From: Monarcha castaneiventris obscurior
Taxonomy: Eukaryota > Chordata > Aves > Passeriformes > Monarchidae
NCBI GenBank assembly: GCA_026261815.1
Contig: JAMPIT010000417.1
Location: forward strand, 5,427,501 to 5,491,500
Length of the DNA stretch: 64,000 bases
Direction: 5' to 3'
Under the pieces are notes generated by a model. It had not been told where the DNA came from. It made no database searches and saw only the letters and a list, made by a program, of their open reading frames with translations. This document shows positions 63,099-64,000 of this stretch, one piece after another (within the stretch, counting starts at the first letter, position 1; the number at the start of each line of letters is the position of its first letter). Made by a program: the position numbers and the translations under genes.

Positions 63099-63140
63099 CC
63101 GGCTTGGGCCGGTTTGAGCCGGTTTGGACCGGTTGGGGCG
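63099..63140. promoter_or_regulatory. Four-fold 10-base repeat, CP2/LSF-type site array
   Basis: The units GGCTTGGGCC, GGTTTGAGCC, GGTTTGGACC and GGTTGGGGCG follow at exactly 10-base spacing, so CCGG recurs at 63099, 63109, 63119 and 63129. This is CNRG-N6-CNRG repeated, the pattern bound by the TFCP2/LSF family. The last unit also contains ACCGGTT, close to the grainyhead-like site AACCGGTT. One helical turn per unit puts all sites on one DNA face. Binding is inferred. Confidence 0.55.
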
Positions 63141-63573
63141 CTGCAAGGACACAACAGCTGCTGAGGCCGCCCTTGCAGCCGGGCGAGCGCTACTCTCTGG
63201 GACGGATCGCCAGAGCCCTCGGAGCGGGGCACCGCCCCACCGCCGGCAGCCGCGGAATGGCCCGGCCAGGCCACTCCGCAGCCGGGAGGTGGAGCCGCCT
63301 CCAGGCGCAATCCGCTCCTGGCTTCTGGCCGCGCCCCGCTCGGCTGCAGAGCGGCGGGGGGCGGGAGGCCCCGGTGTCGGGTTTCAGCCGGAGGAGCCGG
63401 TTCTGCGGCGGGGGAGGGAGCGGCGGGGGAAGGGCGCCCCAGGGCCGGGCCTGAGGGGCCGCCACCGCCCCTGACACGGCCCGGCCGTCCCCGGGGAGGT
63501 GCCCCCAGCCGCCGGGCGGGTCCCGCTGCGCACATCCCGCTCCTGCCCGGCGGGAGCAAGGGGCAGTCCTTAC

Positions 63574-63634
63574 CCGGGGTGTGCCCAGCGTGCTGCAGGG
63601 AAGGCAAGGGTGTGGGGCAGCGCCGCTGAGACAT
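63574..63634 (-). other. Possible minus-strand first coding exon
   Basis: On the minus strand an ATG at 63634 starts 20 codons (MSQRRCPTPLPSLQH...) ending at the good donor CCCGG|GTAAGGA at the right edge of the CpG island. The position suits a first exon of a leftward gene, but the peptide is proline-rich and GC-driven, it is not recognised, and no in-phase next exon was found nearby. The donor could equally belong to a non-coding first exon. Confidence 0.18.
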
Positions 63635-63640
63635 CGTGGG

Positions 63641-64000
63641 GTGGGTGGGGAGCTTTAGGATCCCTGGTCATGCATGGAGAAAAGAGCTTGGGTTTTCTCG
63701 GTTACCCTTAGGTTACCCTTAGGCGCAGGATTTTGGTCTGAAATGCCCGTTTTCTAGGTTCCTTTTCCACTGTGTTGGCAAATACATTAAGTATTACATT
63801 TGATCTGCTGCTGTACCTTTCAAAGTACAAAATGGCATCTGAACCCTTTTGTAAGGGAAGCAACAATGTCCTCTGAAATAAATTCGCTGGTTTTCCTCCC
63901 GCCGCTGATGCAATCTCTAATAAAGTGTCTTGTCAGTGGAGCATTGAGCCACACACTCCTGACTTTCTTTGGGTGACAATTCCATGCTTTAATACTTACG
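63641..64000. other. Right flank of the CpG island
   Basis: The sequence returns to AT-rich. It holds an 11-base direct duplication (GTTACCCTTAG, 63701-63722) and an acceptor-like 'CCCGTTTTCTAG' near 63760. No open frame of note is present. Confidence 0.5.
63701..63722. repeat. 11-base tandem duplication
   Basis: GTTACCCTTAG occurs twice head to tail. It resembles but does not equal the telomere repeat (CCCTTA, not CCCTAA). Confidence 0.9.

Larger units (their letters stand above)
62930..63640. promoter_or_regulatory. CpG island, probable promoter
   Basis: A sharp rise in GC and CpG distinguishes this stretch from the rest of the window. Visible elements include GC boxes (GGAGGCGGGAG near 63063, CACCGCCCCACC near 63229, GCCGGGCGGG near 63512), an ETS-like GGCGGAAGC near 63086 and an NRF1-like half site CTGCGCAC near 63525. 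No TATA box is evident. In birds such islands nearly always mark a transcription start. Long open frames on both strands here (301 and 271 codons) are what GC-rich sequence gives, since stop codons are AT-rich, and are not called genes. The direction of transcription is undecided. Confidence 0.8.

Noticed and set aside
62549..63454. A 301-codon + strand frame and a 271-codon minus frame (62819-63634) in the CpG island
   Set aside because: Long frames on both strands over the same GC-rich sequence, with proline-, arginine- and glycine-rich low-complexity products, are expected where stop codons are rare. No domain is recognisable.
63701..63722. A telomere-like repeat
   Set aside because: The unit is GTTACCCTTAG twice, not TTAGGG/CCCTAA, so it is a simple local duplication.

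Overview
This is vertebrate nuclear DNA, almost certainly from a bird. The case rests on the repeats. There are four fragments of CR1 LINEs, three of avian type (two still encode the RKRFFTQRVVGHWNR-type end of the CR1 ORF2 protein) and one of an older amniote type. There are also three solo LTRs of endogenous-retrovirus type with TG...CA ends and 5-base target duplications, sharing the 'TCAACCCATG' stretch typical of bird ERVL-like LTRs. I saw no mammalian SINEs or L1. Repeat content is low and the sequence is mostly AT-rich and non-coding. No gene could be named. The open frames between stops are mostly what chance gives in non-coding DNA, so they are not annotated as genes.

Layout. 1-6.5 kb: intron-like or intergenic sequence with three exon-like segments on the + strand, a perfect 27-base palindrome (2007-2033) and a CR1 tail (4045-4270). 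6.5-20.3 kb: two antisense CR1 fragments (6518-6705 and an ancient one at about 19820-20325) and a homeodomain-motif-rich stretch near 15.7 kb. 20.3-42.9 kb: mostly unannotatable, with candidate enhancer-like stretches (23.8, 24.45, 25.26 and 41.3 kb), an antisense CR1 (29607-29890), a GC-rich patch near 30.5-30.9 kb, and two diverged copies of an unnamed repeat (about 35.0 and 37.5 kb). 42.9-58.9 kb: three solo LTRs, all on the + strand (42921-43952, 56555-57015, 58106-58891).

Between and beside the LTRs, the minus strand carries a run of exon-like segments (53652-53703, 51423-51455, 50962-51094, 49000-49103, 46938-46975, 46437-46464). Their splice phases fit together into one continuous reading frame. 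I do not recognise the protein, and similar splice-site pairs occur by chance elsewhere in the window, so this is a hypothesis. It is the best lead for an undescribed gene here.

The right end (about 62.93-63.64 kb) is a CpG island, the only clear promoter-type sequence. It contains GC boxes and a striking four-fold 10-base repeat, CCGG-N6-CCGG-N6-CCGG-N6-CCGG, which fits the CP2/LSF (TFCP2) spacing rule CNRG-N6-CNRG. Its direction is not decided. A good minus-strand splice donor lies at its right edge, and a + strand gene running off the window is equally possible.

No rRNA, tRNA, CRISPR or bacterial features were seen, and no intact viral or transposon gene.
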